NCBI GenBank assembly: GCA_963853835.1
Contig: OY970835.1
Location: forward strand, 10,980,501-11,044,500
Length of the DNA stretch: 64,000 nt
From: Calendula officinalis
Taxonomy: Eukaryota > Streptophyta > Magnoliopsida > Asterales > Asteraceae
Direction: 5' to 3'
Shown here: positions 48,147-59,099 of the stretch, one piece after another
Numbering within the stretch: the stretch's first letter is position 1
Layout: each line of letters opens with the position of its first letter
Notes under the pieces: generated by a model
What the model saw: the letters and a program-made list of their open reading frames with translations, nothing else
Told to the model about the DNA's origin: nothing
Databases searched by the model: none
Position numbers and translations under genes: made by a program

Positions 48147-49025
48147 TGTTGGAAAATGGTGGGTTCAAAAACGCAGCGGAAACGTAAATTTAAAATTAAT
48201 TTAACCACCAAGATCCACCAATGACCGAATCTCTAAACCCAAATCGTGCAACAAAGAAGAGAAAGAGAACATCATACCCTCGAAGACACCCGCAAGAATG
48301 ATGATGAACTCGTTGATGGATGATGGTCACGTAATCGTTCCCCTCTATCGATTGATCCACACCGAGTAAGTGATTCCTTCCAAGTTGCTAACCCGACACC
48401 GAAAATGCTCAAGAACTTCACTCAGATTTTCGGTGACCAAACACTTGTATTTTAGAGAGAGAACCGATTTTTCATTCGCCTTTTACAACCTCCCACATCT
48501 CTCTTATATAGATAAGCGAGCAAGTGGAGGTGGGTGGAAAAGCTCAACATGCATTGGACCAAAAGGTGGTCCAATAGAATTAAAGCAAGCATGTGGAGAA
48601 AGTAGTGGCTTTCCTTTACATGCATTGGACCATTAAATGGTCCAATGAAATAAAAGCTACTTTAATTTCTCCCAACATCTTTATTTATCTCTCTTAATTT
48701 AAGTGTTATCGGAAAGGAATTCCCCCGGCGTGTGACCCGATAGGCTCGCACATCATCGGCCATGATACTCGAACACGTGTGTCGGTGGGCATTAATTCTG
48801 ACAATATAATCACTTATGATTAAGTTGCCACGAATCTGACAGTTCAATCATCAATGATTAAGCTATTACAAATCTAACACTTTAATCACCAATGATTAAG
48901 GTTACGATTCTGACAGTTTAATCATCGATGATTAAGCTATTACAAATCTAACACTTTAATCACCAATGATTAAGGTTACGATTCTGACAGTTTAATCATC
49001 GGTGATTAAGTCACGAATTCTAACA
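48147..49025 (-). repeat. E4 3' LTR
   Basis: 879 bp; the minus strand starts TGTTAGAATTCG and ends TTTTCCAACA. U3 (about 48800-49015) contains about seven TTAATCAnnnnTGATTAAG palindromic units in alternating spacers. The TATA box (minus TATATAAGAG) is at 48501-48510. U5 has TTTCCGCTGCG near its end. Confidence 0.95.
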
Positions 49026-49040
49026 AACTCCCACTTGCAC
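49026..49040 (-). other. E4 polypurine tract
   Basis: The minus strand GTGCAAGTGGGAGTT directly abuts the 3' LTR; it is identical to that of E3. Confidence 0.78.
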
Positions 49041-49850
49041 ATGACACAACGTGTTATTGGTATCAGAAACAAAGAGCGGCCCTAGCTAGGCATCTTTGTC
49101 CCCAAGTCAGCATGAGTTACGTCATCCTCGACAACTACCAATCATATAAATGATGGTTCCTTTAGATAAGTGATCGTATCATCCCTTTGTACACGATATC
49201 CTTGTGAACACGAGACATGGATTAATGTCGTCATTCTCCAGATCGTTCACGATTATGTTTCTCGATCTTTTATTTAGTGGTGACCAAAATGAGTTATAAT
49301 TGAACCATTTTCAATATAACTCGAGCATGGCCATGCGTTCTGGTGTCAGCGCTAAATCATCGAGGGGCCCATGGATATCTCTCTTCATTGAGGTACAAAT
49401 CCTTTTGACTACATAGTCCCTACACATAAGTCATCCTTACCCAACTAAGCCCCTTATAACAGCCATTTACGAACCGCGTTAGAGCATTAATCTAAGTAAA
49501 GTAAACTTATGCTTTGGAATCTCATGAATCTCTGGTCTAAGGATGAAATGATATTATCATCCCGAGATACTTGTGACAATTTCCATGAAGTAAACTCGGG
49601 TGTGGGTCTCCAGTCACTTGAAACTCATTTCAAGCACAGGCAATTGTTGCGTCTATATCTCATAACCAACACATTGCCTCAGCCTTCATTCATTACTTAC
49701 TTCCATTTAAGTATGACTGACTGTGGATGTTTAGATAAAAATCTAGGAAGTGTTTAAACATGCAAAGATGGAACACAATAAAGATTTTGAAAGTAACTGC
49801 AACACGCATATGTATAGACATATTTATACATCAATACAATCAAAATATTT
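49041..49850 (-). other. E4 3' untranslated region with deletion junction
   Basis: Collinear with the 3' UTR of E3 up to about 49845, where it jumps into pol. Relative to E3, about 435 bp (equivalent of 47197-47631) are missing, removing the end of RNase H. The joint (caaaatatttcc) has short homology to several sites. Confidence 0.7.
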
Positions 49851-52800
49851 CCAACTCACAGCACCACCATTCAATAGGAATACATAACCCGCTTGCGATC
49901 GGAAATCATCCCTATCAGTTTGGAAGCTTGCGTCTGAGTACCCAACTACACGCAATTCTTCCATACCACCATATACCAAGAACATATCCTTCGTTCTTCG
50001 AAGATATTTCAAGATGTTCTTGACGGCTATCCAATGAGCTTCTCCAGGGTTTGATTGATATCTACTTGCCACGCTCAGCGCACATGATACATCAGGTCTT
50101 GTGCATAGCATGGCGTACATGATAGATCCAACTGCCGAGGCATAAGGGATCTTCTTCATTACGTCACGTTCCTTATCGGAACTTGGACATTGAGTCTTGC
50201 TCAAAGTCACTCCATGCAACATAGGAAGATTCCCTTTCTTGGAATCCTCCATTCTAAACCGCTTTAGAACTTTGTCAATATATGCACTTTGACTCAAACC
50301 GAGAAGCCTTTTAGATCTATCTCGATAGATCTTGATTCCCAAGATGTACGATGCATTTCCTAAGTCCTTCATGGAAAAGCATTTTCCAAGAAATGTCTTG
50401 ACATCGCTCAAAATTGGAATGTCATTCCCAATGAGTAAGATGTCATCAACATATAGGATTAGGAATACAATCGAGCTCCCACTAGCCCTGACGTATACAC
50501 AAGGTTCATCTATGCTTTTAGAAAATCCAAATTCCTTGATTTTCTCATCAAAGCAAAGATTCCAACTTCGAGATGCTTGCTTAAGTCCATAAATGGACTT
50601 CTTAAGCTGACAGACTTTGTTAGGATACTTTGGATGTACAAAACCCTCAGGTTGTATCATATATACCTCTTCAGTAAGCTTCCCGTTAAGGAAGGCGGTT
50701 TTTACATCCATTTGCCAAATTTCATAATCATGAAAGGCGGCAATTGCCATAAGTATCCTGATAGATTTCAACATAGCCACTGGGGAAAAGGTTTCACAAT
50801 AGTCAACACCATGGGTTTGAGTGAAGCCTTTAGCAACCAGTCGTGCTTTGAAAGTATCAATCTGTCCATCCATGCCAGTCTTTACTTTATAGACCCATTT
50901 ACACCCCACAAGCTTACAGCTGGGTGTAGGATCAACCAGTTCCCATACTTGGTTGTCCTTCATGGATTGCATCTCGACTTCCATTGCATCTCTCCATTTG
51001 TCAGACTCTGGGCCTGCCATCGCTTCCTGGTAAGTAGAGGGTTCATCATGATCCCCTAGTAACTCGCTGCCCTCAGATATGAGAAACCCATATCTCTCTG
51101 GCTCAGTGCGAGTTCTACCAGATCTACGAAGAGACAATGGTGGAACGTCAGTTTCTACCGCATCCTCTTGATCGGTACCAACCTCTTGAGGTTGCGTGCT
51201 AGTGCCAACATTAGGTAGTTCATTGGATACATCTTGAGTTTCCTCAAGATCTATATGCTTTCCACTAGGTTCATTGGATAAAAGTTCTCTTTCTAGAAAG
51301 ACAGCCCTTCGAGTAACAAATACCTTGTTCTCGGTAGGTTTGTAAAACAAATATCCAAGTCCCGCTTTAGGATATCCAATGAAATAACACTTTTCTGAAC
51401 GGGGTTCTAATTTGTCATCGGCCTCCCGCTTTACGTAGGCTTGACAACCCCAAACTCTAAGATAGGATAGTGGAGGTTTACTCCCATGCCATATCTCGAA
51501 AGGTGTCTTTTCTACCTTCTTTGTTGGTACGAGATTAAGAAGCTTACACGCCGTTTCTAGAGCATATCCCCAAAAACTTATGGGTATTTGGGTTCTTGCC
51601 ATCATTGATCGAACCATGTCAAGTAATGTTCGATTTCTCCTCTCGGCGACTCCATTCAATTGTGGAGTCCTAGGAGGTGTTAATTGTGAGACAATCCCAC
51701 AATTCTTAAGATGGTCAATAAACTCTAGACTAAGATACTCTCCGCCTCTATCAGTCGAATCAGAAACTGTGTCTTGCTTGGAGCTCCTCCAACTCACAGC
51801 ACCACCATTCAATAGGATTACATAACCCGATTGCGATCGGAAATCATCCCTATCAGTTTGGAAGCTTGCGTCTGAGTACCCAACTACACGCAATTCTTCC
51901 ATACCACCATATACCAAGAACATATCCTTCGTTCTTCGAAGATATTTCAAGATGTTCTTGACGGCTATCCAATGAGCTTCTCCAGGGTTTGATTGATATC
52001 TAGTTGCCACGCTCAGCGCACATGATACATCAGGTCTTGTGCATAGCATGGCGTACATGATAGATCCAACTGCCGAGGCATAAGGGATCTTCTTCATTAC
52101 GTCACGTTCCTTATCGGAACTTGGACATTGAGTCTTGCTCAAAGTCACTCCATGCAACATAGGAAGATTCCCTTTCTTGGAATCCTCCATTCTAAACCGC
52201 GTTAGAACTTTGTCAATATATGCACTTTGACTCAAACCGAGAAGCCTTTTAGATCTATCTCGATAGATCTTGATTCCCAAGATGTACGATGCATTTCCTA
52301 AGTCCTTCATGGAAAAGCATTTTCCAAGAAATGTCTTGACATCGCTCAAAATTGGAATGTCATTCCCAATGAGTAAGATGTCATCAACATATAGGACTAG
52401 GAATACAATCGCGCTCCCACTAGCCCTGACGTATACACAAGGTTCATCTATGCTTTTAGAAAATCCAAATTCCTTGATTTTCTCATCAAAGCAAAGATTC
52501 CAACTTCGAGATGCTTGCTTAAGTCCATAAATGGACTTCTTAAGCTGACAGACTTTGTTAGGATACTTTCGATGTACAAAACCCTCAGGTTGTATCATAT
52601 ATACCTCTTCAGTAAGTTTCCCGTTAAGGAAGGCGGTTTTTACATCCATTTGCCAAATTTCATAATCATGAAAGGCGGCAATTGCCATAAGTATCCTGAT
52701 AGATTTCAATATTGCCACTGGGGAAAAGGTTTCACAATAGTCAACACCATGGGTTTGAGTGAAGCCTTTAGCAACCAGTCGTGCTTTGAAAGTATCAATC

Positions 52801-55493
52801 TGTCCATCCATGCCGGTCTTTACTTTATAGACCCATTTACACCCCACAAGCTTACAGCCGGGTGTAGGATCAACCAGTTCCCATACTTGGTTGTCCTTCA
52901 TGGATTGCATCTCGACTTCCATTGCATCTCTCCATTTGTCAGACTCTGGGCCTGCCATCGCTTCCTGGTAAGTAGAGGGTTCATCATGATCCCCTAGTAA
53001 CTCGCTGCCCTCAGATATGAGAAACCCATATCTCTCTGGCTCAGTGCGAGTTCTACCAGATCTACGAAGAGACAATGGTGGAACGTCAGTTTCTACCGCA
53101 TCCTCTTGATCGGTACCAACCTCTTGAGGTTGCGTGCTAGTGCCAACATTAGGTAGTTCATTGGATACATCTTGAGTTTCCTCAAGATCTATATGCTTTC
53201 CACTAGGTTCATTGGATAAAAGTTCTCTTTCTAGAAAGACAGCCCTTCGAGCAACAAATACCTTGTTCTCGGTAGGTTTGTAAAACAAATATCCAAGTCC
53301 CGCTTTAGGATATCCAATGAAATAACACTTTTCTGAACGGGGTTCTAATTTGTCATCGGCCTCCCGCTTTACGTAGGCTTGACAACCCCAAACTCTAAGA
53401 TAGGATAGTGGAGGTTTACTCCCATGCCATATCTCGAAAGGTGTCTTTTCTACCTTCTTTGTTGGTACGAGATTAAGAAGCTTACACGCCGTTTCTAGAG
53501 CATATCCCCAAAAACTTATGGGTATTTGGGTTCTTGCCATCATTGATCGAACCATGTCAAGTAATGTTCGATTTCTCCTCTCGGCGACTCCATTCAATTG
53601 TGGAGTCCTAGGAGGTGTTAATTGTGAGACAATCCCACAATTCTTAAGATGGTCAATAAACTCTAGACTAAGATACTCTCCGCCTCTATCAGTCGAATCA
53701 GAAACTGTGTCTTGCTTGGAGCTCCTCCAACTCACAGCACCACCATTCAATAGGAATACATAACCCGATTGCGATCGGAAATCATCCCTATCAGTTTGGA
53801 AGCTTGCGTCTGAGTACCCAACTACACGCAATTCTTCCATACCACCATATACCAAGAACATATCCTTCGTTCTTCGAAGATATTTCAAGATGTTCTTGAC
53901 GGCTATCCAATGAGCTTCTCCAGGGTTTGATTGATATCTACTTACCACGCTCAGCGCACATGATACATCAGGTCTTGTGCATAGCATGGCGTACATGATA
54001 GATCCAACTGCCGAGGCATAAGGGATCTTCTTCATTACGTCACGTTCCTTATCGGAACTTGGACATTGAGTCTTGCTCAAAGTCACTCCATGCAACATAG
54101 GAAGATTCCCTTTCTTGGAATCCTCCATTCTAAACCGCTTTAGAACTTTGTCAATATATGCACTTTGACTCAAACCGAGAAGCCTTTTAGATCTATCTCG
54201 ATAGATCTTGATTCCCAAGATGTACGATGCATTTCCTAAGTCCTTCATGGAAAAGCATTTTCCAAGAAATGTCTTGACATCGCTCAAAATTGGAATGTCA
54301 TTCCCAATGAGTAAGATGTCATCAACATATAGGACTAGGAATACAATCGCGCTCCCACTAGCCCTGACGTATACACAAGGTTCATCTATGCTTTTAGAAA
54401 ATCCAAATTCCTTGATTTTCTCATCAAAGCAAAGATTCCAACTTCGAGATGCTTGCTTAAGTCCATAAATGGACTTCTTAAGCTGACAGACTTTGTTAGG
54501 ATACTTTGGATGTACAAAACCCTCAGGTTGTATCATATATACCTCTTCAGTAAGCTTCCCGTTAAGGAAGGCGGTTTTTACATCCATTTGCCAAATTTCA
54601 TAATCATGAAAGGCGGCAATTGCCATAAGTATCCTGATAGATTTCAATATAGCCACTGGGGAAAAGGTTTCACAATAGTCAACACCATGGGTTTGAGTGA
54701 AGCCTTTAGCAACCAGTCGTGCTTTGAAAGTATCAATCTGTCCATCCATGCCGGTCTTTACTTTATAGACCCATTTACACCCCACAAGCTTACAGCTGGG
54801 TGTAGGATCAACCAGTTCCCATACTTGGTTGTCCTTCATGGATTGCATCTCGACTTCCATTGCATCTCTCCATTTGTCAGACTCTGGGCCTGCCATCGCT
54901 TCCTGGTAAGTAGAGGGTTCATCATGATCCCCTAGTAACTCGCTGCCCTCAGATATGAGAAACTCATATCTCTCTGGCTCAGTGCGAGTTCTACCAGATC
55001 TACGAAGAGACAATGGTGGAACGTCAGTTTCTACCGCATCCTCTTGATCGGTACCAACCTCTTGAGGTTGCGTGCTAGTGCCAACATTAGGTAGTTCATT
55101 GGATACATCTTGAGTTTCCTCAAGATCTATATGCTTTCCACTAGGTTCATTGGATAAAAGTTCTCTTTCTAGAAAGACAGCCCTTCGAGTAACAAATACC
55201 TTGTTCTCGGTAGGTTTGTAAAACAAATATCCAAGTCCCGCTTTACGATATCCAATGAAATAACACTTTTCTGAACGGGGTTCTAATTTGTCATCGGCCT
55301 CCCGCTTTACGTAGGCTTGACAACCCCAAACTCTAAGATAGGATAGTGGAGGTTTACTCCCATGCCATATCTCGAAAGGTGTCTTTTCTAACTTCTTTGT
55401 TGGTACGAGATTAAGAAGCTTACACGCCGTTTCTAGAGCATATCCCCAAAAACTTATGGGTATTTGGGTTCTTGCCATCATTGATCGAACCAT
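49824..55493 (-). CDS. pol: E4 giant pol frame: three tandem integrase(part)-RT-RNase H units
   Basis: An uninterrupted 1889-codon frame, itself part of the larger gag-pol frame. It contains three copies of a 646-residue module. Each runs from integrase DRGGEY (second catalytic Asp) through NGVAERRNRTLL (catalytic Glu), SFWGYALETA, the acidic linker, RT KARLVAKGFTQ, IWQMDVKTAFLNGKL, LYVDDILLIGND, and RNase H YSDASFQTDRDD to SSKQDTVSDST. Units 1 and 2 then pass straight into the next DRGGEY. All three keep YVDD (54318-54329, 52380-52391, 50442-50453). Units 2 and 3 lack the first integrase Asp (HTDVCGPF) and the zinc region. Unit 3 ends in mid-RNase H (GGAVSW) and reads into 3' UTR. RNase H lacks its C-terminal third in every unit. 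Confidence 0.93.
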   Translation of the reverse strand: MVRSMMARTQIPISFWGYALETACKLLNLVPTKKLEKTPFEIWHGSKPPLSYLRVWGCQAYVKREADDKLEPRSEKCYFIGYRKAGLGYLFYKPTENKVFVTRRAVFLERELLSNEPSGKHIDLEETQDVSNELPNVGTSTQPQEVGTDQEDAVETDVPPLSLRRSGRTRTEPERYEFLISEGSELLGDHDEPSTYQEAMAGPESDKWRDAMEVEMQSMKDNQVWELVDPTPSCKLVGCKWVYKVKTGMDGQIDTFKARLVAKGFTQTHGVDYCETFSPVAILKSIRILMAIAAFHDYEIWQMDVKTAFLNGKLTEEVYMIQPEGFVHPKYPNKVCQLKKSIYGLKQASRSWNLCFDEKIKEFGFSKSIDEPCVYVRASGSAIVFLVLYVDDILLIGNDIPILSDVKTFLGKCFSMKDLGNASYILGIKIYRDRSKRLLGLSQSAYIDKVLKRFRMEDSKKGNLPMLHGVTLSKTQCPSSDKERDVMKKIPYASAVGSIMYAMLCTRPDVSCALSVVSRYQSNPGEAHWIAVKNILKYLRRTKDMFLVYGGMEELRVVGYSDASFQTDRDDFRSQSGYVFLLNGGAVSWRSSKQDTVSDSTDRGGEYLSLEFIDHLKNCGIVSQLTPPRTPQLNGVAERRNRTLLDMVRSMMARTQIPISFWGYALETACKLLNLVPTKKVEKTPFEIWHGSKPPLSYLRVWGCQAYVKREADDKLEPRSEKCYFIGYPKAGLGYLFYKPTENKVFVARRAVFLERELLSNEPSGKHIDLEETQDVSNELPNVGTSTQPQEVGTDQEDAVETDVPPLSLRRSGRTRTEPERYGFLISEGSELLGDHDEPSTYQEAMAGPESDKWRDAMEVEMQSMKDNQVWELVDPTPGCKLVGCKWVYKVKTGMDGQIDTFKARLVAKGFTQTHGVDYCETFSPVAILKSIRILMAIAAFHDYEIWQMDVKTAFLNGKLTEEVYMIQPEGFVHRKYPNKVCQLKKSIYGLKQASRSWNLCFDEKIKEFGFSKSIDEPCVYVRASGSAIVFLVLYVDDILLIGNDIPILSDVKTFLGKCFSMKDLGNASYILGIKIYRDRSKRLLGLSQSAYIDKVLTRFRMEDSKKGNLPMLHGVTLSKTQCPSSDKERDVMKKIPYASAVGSIMYAMLCTRPDVSCALSVATRYQSNPGEAHWIAVKNILKYLRRTKDMFLVYGGMEELRVVGYSDASFQTDRDDFRSQSGYVILLNGGAVSWRSSKQDTVSDSTDRGGEYLSLEFIDHLKNCGIVSQLTPPRTPQLNGVAERRNRTLLDMVRSMMARTQIPISFWGYALETACKLLNLVPTKKVEKTPFEIWHGSKPPLSYLRVWGCQAYVKREADDKLEPRSEKCYFIGYPKAGLGYLFYKPTENKVFVTRRAVFLERELLSNEPSGKHIDLEETQDVSNELPNVGTSTQPQEVGTDQEDAVETDVPPLSLRRSGRTRTEPERYGFLISEGSELLGDHDEPSTYQEAMAGPESDKWRDAMEVEMQSMKDNQVWELVDPTPSCKLVGCKWVYKVKTGMDGQIDTFKARLVAKGFTQTHGVDYCETFSPVAMLKSIRILMAIAAFHDYEIWQMDVKTAFLNGKLTEEVYMIQPEGFVHPKYPNKVCQLKKSIYGLKQASRSWNLCFDEKIKEFGFSKSIDEPCVYVRASGSSIVFLILYVDDILLIGNDIPILSDVKTFLGKCFSMKDLGNASYILGIKIYRDRSKRLLGLSQSAYIDKVLKRFRMEDSKKGNLPMLHGVTLSKTQCPSSDKERDVMKKIPYASAVGSIMYAMLCTRPDVSCALSVASRYQSNPGEAHWIAVKNILKYLRRTKDMFLVYGGMEELRVVGYSDASFQTDRDDFRSQAGYVFLLNGGAVSWKYFDCIDV
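49851..51753 (-). repeat. E4 pol module, unit 3 (truncated)
   Basis: The last direct repeat. Its RNase H is cut after GGAVSW by the deletion that joins pol to the 3' UTR, about 35 bp short of a full unit. The palm motif at 50442-50453 is intact. Confidence 0.9.
51754..53691 (-). repeat. E4 pol module, unit 2
   Basis: Middle direct repeat, offset exactly 1938 bp from units 1 and 3 (identical joint sequence ctatcagtcgaatcag at both junctions). It differs from its neighbours by a handful of single-base changes, such as PTPGCK versus PTPSCK. Confidence 0.92.
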
Positions 55494-55628
55494 GTCAAGT
55501 AATGTTCAATTTCTCCTCTCGGCGACTCCATTCAATTGTGGAGTCCTAGGAGGTGTTAATTGTGAGACAATCCCACAATTCTTAAGATGGTCAATAAACT
55601 CTAGACTAAGATACTCTCCGCCTCTATC
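53692..55628 (-). repeat. E4 pol module, unit 1
   Basis: First of three direct repeats of 1938 bp. Its left joint (about 53690-53693) fuses RNase H SDST to integrase DRGGEY. Upstream it is continuous with a normal integrase N-terminal half. It carries a TGA at 55506-55508 (CGA in the other units). Confidence 0.92.
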
Positions 55629-56003
55629 AGATCGAAGTATCTTGATTGACTTGCCCAATTGGTTCTCAACTTCGTTCTGGAATGTCTTGAACACCTCAAT
55701 GGTTTCTGACTTATGTTTAATCAAGTAAACATATCCAAACCTACTATAATCATCTATAAAGGTTACGAAGTATCTACAATTATTCCTTGTAAGGTGTTTA
55801 AATGGACCACACACATCGGTGTGTACAATGTCTAATAAACCCTTAGCCCTCTCACTAACACCGGTGAAGGGAGCTTTAGTCATCTTTCCTAATAAGCAAG
55901 ATTCACATACATCATTTGAACCATTTTCAAACGATTCCAAGTACCCAATTGCTTGGAGCTTGGAGATGCGAGTCTTGTTTATATGGCCAAGGCGACTATG
56001 CCA
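55506..56003 (-). pseudogene. pol: E4 integrase N-terminal half
   Basis: Open between a TAA at 56004-56006 and a TGA at 55506-55508. It contains the zinc region (WHSRLGH...CESC), IHTDV-type first catalytic Asp (about 55810), TFIDDYSRFGYVYLIKHK, and DRGGEY...NGVAERRN. The TGA replaces an Arg CGA before TLLDMV, after which the same frame continues as the giant pol frame. Confidence 0.88.
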
Positions 56004-56516
56004 TTAGGATAATTTATCCAAACTATCTTTGGATGTAGAACCAATTTGCATGATTGATCTTTTGTTACTAACATGTCCATCTATCTCATATATGCCATTA
56101 ACCGGTAATGCTTTAAAATAATAATCACCATTTTTATGACAAGAAATTGTGCCATCATTATTAAAAGCAAACTTAAAACCGTCAATGTATAAAGCATAAC
56201 ATGAAATAATATTTCTTGCCACAAGCGGCGAATAACGAACATGTTTTAACAAAATTGAGAAACTAGATCTAAAGGACAATAACACATTTCCTTTGGCTTC
56301 AACCGAGACAACATCCTTGTTTCCCATGATAAGATCTTGTTCTCCAACCATCAACCTCTCACTTTCCCGTAGCACCTGTATTGTATTACAAATATGAGTG
56401 CCACAACCGGTATCTAAAACCCAGTTTTGCGAAGTAGAGGTTTGGTATAATTCAATCATGTACATACCTTGTTTTGAGGTACCTCCAACTCCTTTAGCTT
56501 TTAGCTTGTTGAGTTC
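56004..56516 (-). pseudogene. pol: E4 protease region
   Basis: Lies between TAG 56517-56519 and TAA 56004-56006 in the continuous gag-pol frame. The protease active-site motif LDTGCGTHIC is at about 56390-56420, followed by a typical copia protease body (VRYSPLVARNIIS, FNNDGTISCHKNGDYY). The TAA stands where E3 has Phe before WHS. Confidence 0.87.
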
Positions 56517-57377
56517 CTAAAGGTATGTTGGGCAACTACGGCGGAAATGCCCCTTTTTCCCGCAATAGAAGCAGTCCGCATCTTCCGGTGTCATGGCCTG
56601 AGGAACCTTTCCTTTTGCCATCTTCGCCGAAGTTGGCTTAGGCTTGGGCGCACCAACCTTGCCTTTACCCTTACCTTGAGGGGTAGGGGTGGACTTCTTC
56701 TTCTTGGAGACCTTTCCTTCTCGAATTGCAAGGACGGGATGTGTTGGGTTGGGCTTTCTTTTGGTCATGGTAGACTCGGCGGTCTTCAATATACCATGAA
56801 GCTCCATTATGGACTTGTCCATACCATGCATATGATAGTTCATAACAAACTGTTCATATTATGTAGGAAGAGACCTAAGGATAAAATCCACGGCCGATTC
56901 CTTGCCAATGGAGAAGCCTAACTTCTCCAAGCGTTCCACGTTTGCTTTCATACGCAACACGTGAGCGCTCACATCCCCGCCTTCTAGGAGTTTACGATCA
57001 AGCACGTTCTTGAGGCACTCGTACCGCTCTAGCTTTGCTTGTTGTTGGAACATGACCCGCAACTGCACAATAAGCTCGTAAGCGTACAAATGATCCATTT
57101 GCTTTTGCAAATCAGGAGTCATTGTGCTCAACATTAAACATGTAACGTCCTCACATTCTTTCGTGAGACGTTCATGAGCATCGTGTGCTGCTTGAATCGC
57201 ATCCTCCCCTGGTTCATCGGGAAGAGGTCCTTCAATCAAGCGCATCTTTCCTTCATGGCGGAGAACAAGTTTTAGTTGTCTCTCCCAATCAAGGAAGTTT
57301 GCACCATTGAGTTTCTCCTTTTCAAGGAAAACTCTTAAAGAAACATTGGTGGTGGTGGTGGGGTTTGAAGATGCCAT
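56517..57377 (-). pseudogene. gag: E4 gag, with internal TAA and terminal TAG
   Basis: It starts MASSNPTTTTNVSLRVFLEK at 57377, a UBN2-type copia gag with LNGANFLDWERQLKLVLRHE and a helical middle (VLRMKANVERLEKLGF). A TAA at 56859-56861 interrupts it just before the YEQFVMNYHMHGMDKS block. The frame then resumes through a basic linker to a zinc knuckle CFYCGKKGHFRRSC (about 56535-56577; C-X2-C-X4-H-X4-C intact). A TAG at 56517-56519 replaces a Glu codon. These are the first two of four nonsense codons in the whole frame. Confidence 0.9.
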
Positions 57378-59099
57378 CTAAAAAATAGCAAAGTAGTTTT
57401 AGTTAGTTTGATGGGTCCTTGTAAATATATTACCCAAAACTTTTATATTTAACAAGGGCTAAGAATCCGTATTTCACAATACATTATGACGGGTATGCCG
57501 CGGATCATAATGTAAAGCTATTTCCGGTGGTATCCATTGTACCATTGTAATCACCATATTGTACTAATGCCATATTGTACCAATTGTACCAATAATCATA
57601 TTGTACCAATTGTGCCAATTGCATTTATTTTGTACCAATTGTGACTTACAACTCTTAGCTTCTTGCGGGATCACTTGACAACCATTGTGTCATTTGGCAT
57701 GTTTGATCCCTACATGCACTAACCTCAAACCAAATTTTAAGTGACTCGGTTTCGCTCGACAATCATTTAAAACCTAGTTTGAAGTTTGTAAATCGACCAT
57801 CTAGATTCACGATAAGCCCATAACTAAATTGGCTCGGTTTCGCTCGACAACCGACTTAATTAAGGAACTTATACACACCCCTATCTTGCTTCACAAGGCA
57901 CGGCTCGGTTTCGCTCGACAACCGACCTTGCTCCACAAGACTTAAGTGGTGACACTCCAATGGATAGTGCAAGACTTACATTTTGTGAGAAATCAAATAA
58001 ATCATCCAACATGATACGCGGTGAAACATTTTGACTATAATGGTTTGGCTAATGCACGACGACCAATCATACAAAATGAATCATACTCACCTTCCACACT
58101 GTCTATTCAAAATTGGCTCGGCTAATGCTCGACAACCAACTTTGTCTAGCAAGATTTGGGTGGCGTCATCATTAGGATAATAAAAATGATATTCTCTAAA
58201 AACGGGTTTTTGTTTCTTTTAAACTTTGATTAATTACTTTTGTGACAAAAACATTTTTCACCTTTTAATTAATCCCTTTTAAAATTTTGATTTAATTAAA
58301 CCATTTTTAATTAATCTATTTATTTATTTAACCTTGCGAAAATCTAACAACCAAACAAATAAATAAACATCACACGCATACAAGAAAATTGGTAACCATG
58401 CCCAAAGCCTATGCGTTTTTCCCGTGAGCCAACCCGGGAAAAACATGATCAACTATGGACAAATAATGACCTTCCATGTGAGCTCCCACTAAATCCGCTG
58501 TCTCCATTAGACTTCATCGAATCCAAGGTTGCCTAGACATCACTTCATGATTCCATTTGGTTGTCTTTTGATCTTCGTTTTACAAGTACATAGAAAATAT
58601 GGAAATGGCTAACAAGCCACGAAATCCTACTAACTAGTACAATTACAAATGAAAATCAATGGCATGCAAGCCATAGTTAATAAATATTACATACCAAAAT
58701 TAATAAATTATTAATTACAAACCATTGTGACAAAGTCACCAAATGAATAACAACCAAACACAAGACAAAAGGTCAAGGGCATAATGGTTACCAATCTACT
58801 AGCTACTACAAACATGAAAGCTAAAATGGTGTGCCAACAACCATTCATAAAAATATTTTGACAAAGATTCGAAATCAAACACTCAAGGCACTAAGAATCT
58901 TTGCATGTAATAAATTACATACATCAACACAAATTTATGCATGCATGCATTTCATGCCAAAATCATGACAAGCATATAAGTGTGTGAGTCAAAATATTAT
59001 GGGTTTAGCAAGGCTAAAACCCGAAATCTAAAAAAAATGGCAAAACCGATCCTTAAATCGTTTTTCAAGCCCGAAAATGTGCACGATTCGGTTAGAGTA
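57378..59099 (-). other. E4 5' leader with repeated motifs
   Basis: 1.7 kb without coding sequence. Two repeat types stand out: TTGTACCAAT units at about 57530-57645, and ctcggtttcgctcgacaa units at about 57748, 57834 and 57903, with weaker ggctaatgctcgacaacca forms near 58050 and 58113. Such structured leaders may serve RNA packaging or dimerisation; that is inference. Confidence 0.6.

Noticed and set aside
48147..49025. Solo LTRs at 48147-49025 and 59114-59992
   Set aside because: They are flanked by the same CTAAG duplication, with PPT and PBS on the inner sides, so they are the two ends of one element.
50332..55728. Plus-strand frames of 81-160 codons, repeated three times at 1938-bp spacing
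   Set aside because: They are antisense shadows of the triplicated pol gene; their repetition simply mirrors the coding strand.
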